DNA from: Chloroflexota bacterium
GTDB taxonomy: Bacteria > Chloroflexota > JAJPGV01
Assembly (NCBI GenBank): GCA_021325635.1
Contig: JAJPGV010000027.1
Location: 62,001 to 126,000, forward strand
Reading direction: 5' to 3'
Length of the DNA: 64,000 bases
The stretch's first letter is position 1. Every line of letters begins with the position of its first letter. The notes beneath the pieces are model-generated. The model saw nothing but the letters and a program-made list of their open reading frames with translations, searched no databases and was not told where the DNA came from. The position numbers and the translations under genes were made by a program. Of this stretch, positions 62,459 to 64,000 are shown one piece after another.

Positions 62459-63871
62459 GTGAAACGCCCACCCACCCGAGCGCAAGCGGCGCTGTTCGAG
62501 GAGGCCAGCCTGGCCCGTTCGGAGGCCGGGCTTACCGGCCAGCCCCTGGCCGCCCGGCTGAGGCCCAGGTCACTCGAAGAGTTCGTCGGACAGGAGCACG
62601 TCATCGGCCCGGGTCGCGTGCTGCGGCTGGCCATCGAGCGCGATCAGCTCAGCTCGATCATCTTCTGGGGCCCACCCGGGTCCGGCAAGACCACCCTGGC
62701 CGAGATCATCGCCCGCCTGACCAAGTCCAACTTCGCTGCGCTCAGCGCCGTGTCGGCCGGCGTAGCCGACCTGCGCAAGGTCATCGACCAGGCTGCCGAG
62801 CTGAGGCGGGGCGGCGTGCGCACGGTGCTGTTCATCGACGAGATTCACCGCTTCAGCAAATCGCAGCAGGATGCGGTGCTGCAGGCAGTCGAAAGCGGGA
62901 TCATCACCCTGGTCGGAGCCACCACCGAGAACCCCAGCTTCGAGGTCAACTCGGCGCTGCTCTCCCGCTGCCGCGTGTTCACGCTGCGGCCGCTTACCGA
63001 CGAGCAGGTAGACACGATTGTCGAGCGCGGGCTGCGGGAGCTGGGCGCAGGCATCGAGCCAGCAGCGCGCTCGTTCCTGGTGCGCATGGCCCATGGAGAC
63101 GCGCGGGTGGCGCTGAACGCCCTCGAGCTGGCCTGGGCGGCAGTCAGCTCAGGCGGCGCGGCCGAGGGTTCCGGGGGCATTGCCCTGAGCGTGGTCGAAG
63201 ACGCTATGCAGCATCGCGCCCTGCAGTACGACCGCCAGGGCGACCAGCACTACGACGTCATCTCGGCCTTCATCAAGAGCGTTCGAGGGTCCGACCCCGA
63301 TGCCGCCGTCTACTGGCTGGCGCGCATGCTGGAAGCCGGCGAGGACCCACTGTTCGTGGTGCGGCGCATGGTGATCCTGGCGGCCGAAGACGTCGGCCTG
63401 GCCGATCCGCAGGCGCTCAGCGTAGCCGTAGCCGCGCAGCAAGCCGTGCATTTCATCGGCATGCCCGAAGGCTTTCTGCCGCTGGCCGAGTGCGCGCTGT
63501 ACCTGGCCCTCGCGCCCAAGAGCAATTCCGCCCTACGTGCCTACCAGGCAGCCGCGCAAGACGTGGCCGTCACTGGCAGCCAGCCGGTCCCTCTGCATCT
63601 GCGCAACGCCGTCACCGGACTGATGGCCCGAGAAGGTTACGGCCACGGCTACATGTACGCTCACGAATACAATCCCTCGCTGCGGCGGGAGTCTGCCGAC
63701 TTGCCGCCGGCGCAGCAGCTGCAGCACTACCTCCCTGCCGACCTGGCCGGCCACCACTACTACGCGCCCGGCGATCAGGGCTTCGAAACCAAGCTCAAGC
63801 GCTGGATCGAAGAGCGCCGCTCCCACGAATCCTCTCCTCGACCCACCGACGAGCCCTCCTCGGAAAGCTAA
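62459..63871 (+). CDS. rarA: Replication-associated recombination protein A (RarA/MgsA AAA ATPase)
   Basis: RarA remodels stalled forks. I use GTG 62459, 5 bases after the LysR stop; the track start lies inside LysR. The 470-residue protein has LAARLRPRSLEEFVGQEHVI, Walker A FWGPPGSGKTTLAEIIARL near 70, Walker B TVLFIDEIHRFSKSQQDAVL, sensor LVGATTENPSFEVNSALLSR, and the family-specific QGDQHYDVISAFIKSVRGSD and EDVGLADPQAL. It ends with an Arg/Ser-rich tail. Confidence 0.95.
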   Translation: MKRPPTRAQAALFEEASLARSEAGLTGQPLAARLRPRSLEEFVGQEHVIGPGRVLRLAIERDQLSSIIFWGPPGSGKTTLAEIIARLTKSNFAALSAVSAGVADLRKVIDQAAELRRGGVRTVLFIDEIHRFSKSQQDAVLQAVESGIITLVGATTENPSFEVNSALLSRCRVFTLRPLTDEQVDTIVERGLRELGAGIEPAARSFLVRMAHGDARVALNALELAWAAVSSGGAAEGSGGIALSVVEDAMQHRALQYDRQGDQHYDVISAFIKSVRGSDPDAAVYWLARMLEAGEDPLFVVRRMVILAAEDVGLADPQALSVAVAAQQAVHFIGMPEGFLPLAECALYLALAPKSNSALRAYQAAAQDVAVTGSQPVPLHLRNAVTGLMAREGYGHGYMYAHEYNPSLRRESADLPPAQQLQHYLPADLAGHHYYAPGDQGFETKLKRWIEERRSHESSPRPTDEPSSES

Positions 63872-63898
63872 TTTAGCTCCTTAGCGCACCCATCAGCC

Positions 63899-63971
63899 TG
63901 TCATGCCGAGCGTCGAGCGAAGCATCCCCTCTTAGCTCGCCTGAAAACGGATGCTCCGCGAGCAGCGGAGA
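63899..63971. repeat. Palindromic intergenic repeat-like element at the right edge
   Basis: TGTCATGCCGAGCG, then CGAGCGAAGCATCC, and after 23 bases the inverse GGATGCTCCGCG with a CTCCGC/GCGGAG hairpin. This order resembles short dispersed repeats of the TGTCATGCCGAGCG...GCATC type found between genes in many bacteria. The rest of 63872-64000 holds no gene I can support. Confidence 0.5.
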
Positions 63972-64000
63972 ACACCGCGACCCTATTCGCCGCTGGCTTC

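Overview
The window is 64 kb of compact, GC-rich bacterial chromosome with about 55 genes and no intergenic gap over roughly 250 bases. Many genes start with GTG or TTG, and ATGA/GTGA stop-start overlaps are common. Gene content suggests a monoderm member of the Chloroflexota: MurT/GatD and FemAB cell-wall genes, a GerW/YtfJ-family protein, Ala/Ser/Pro-rich lipoproteins, a DUF4352-like secreted protein, and dihydroxyphthalate-decarboxylase-like and core-MetE genes. The phylum is inference, since no rRNA or tRNA gene was seen.

Region 1 (1-8.9 kb): a LuxR-type regulator with a membrane anchor, cut by the window edge, then a phage-derived head cassette. Portal, a small protein and large terminase lie on the plus strand. 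A protease-scaffold-major capsid fusion with three small genes lies on the minus strand. A tail/fibre-like protein and a head-tail adaptor lie on the plus strand. No integrase, tail tube, tape measure, lysis or replication gene is visible. Two heptanucleotide tandem arrays, one strongly G-rich on the transcript strand, follow the capsid gene.

Region 2 (9-23.5 kb): secreted and surface proteins (DUF4352-like, IPT/TIG repeats, cupredoxin lipoprotein, phosphoesterase, M23 peptidase). Also here are an ACT-ACT-GlnE-like nucleotidyltransferase coupled to a GerW-family gene, the cysD-cysN-cysH sulfate assimilation operon facing a PadR regulator, galE, and a Cys-rich protein behind a LexA-like box.

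Region 3 (23.6-36 kb): a PadR-ABC-ABC exporter operon, then the minus-strand translation operon (37-aa basic protein, rpmI, rplT, TrmH-type methyltransferase, pheS, pheT, mutS2).

Region 4 (35-54.6 kb): gamma-glutamyltransferase; acnA-MoaD-like-MocA-like; a methyltransferase; rplY; a long minus-strand run (double-GNAT protein, FemAB, rsmI, metG, tatD) divergent from murT-gatD-ROK kinase; dgt; a hydrolase overlapping a binding-protein-fold decarboxylase-like gene; and a primary-type sigma factor.

Region 5 (54.7-64 kb): a one-carbon/SAM-cycle block (folD, a PfkB kinase probably acting on adenosine, ahcY, metK, two core methionine synthases), then a LysR regulator and rarA. The block looks like a full loop: methionine to SAM, SAH to homocysteine plus adenosine, adenosine salvage, and homocysteine remethylation.
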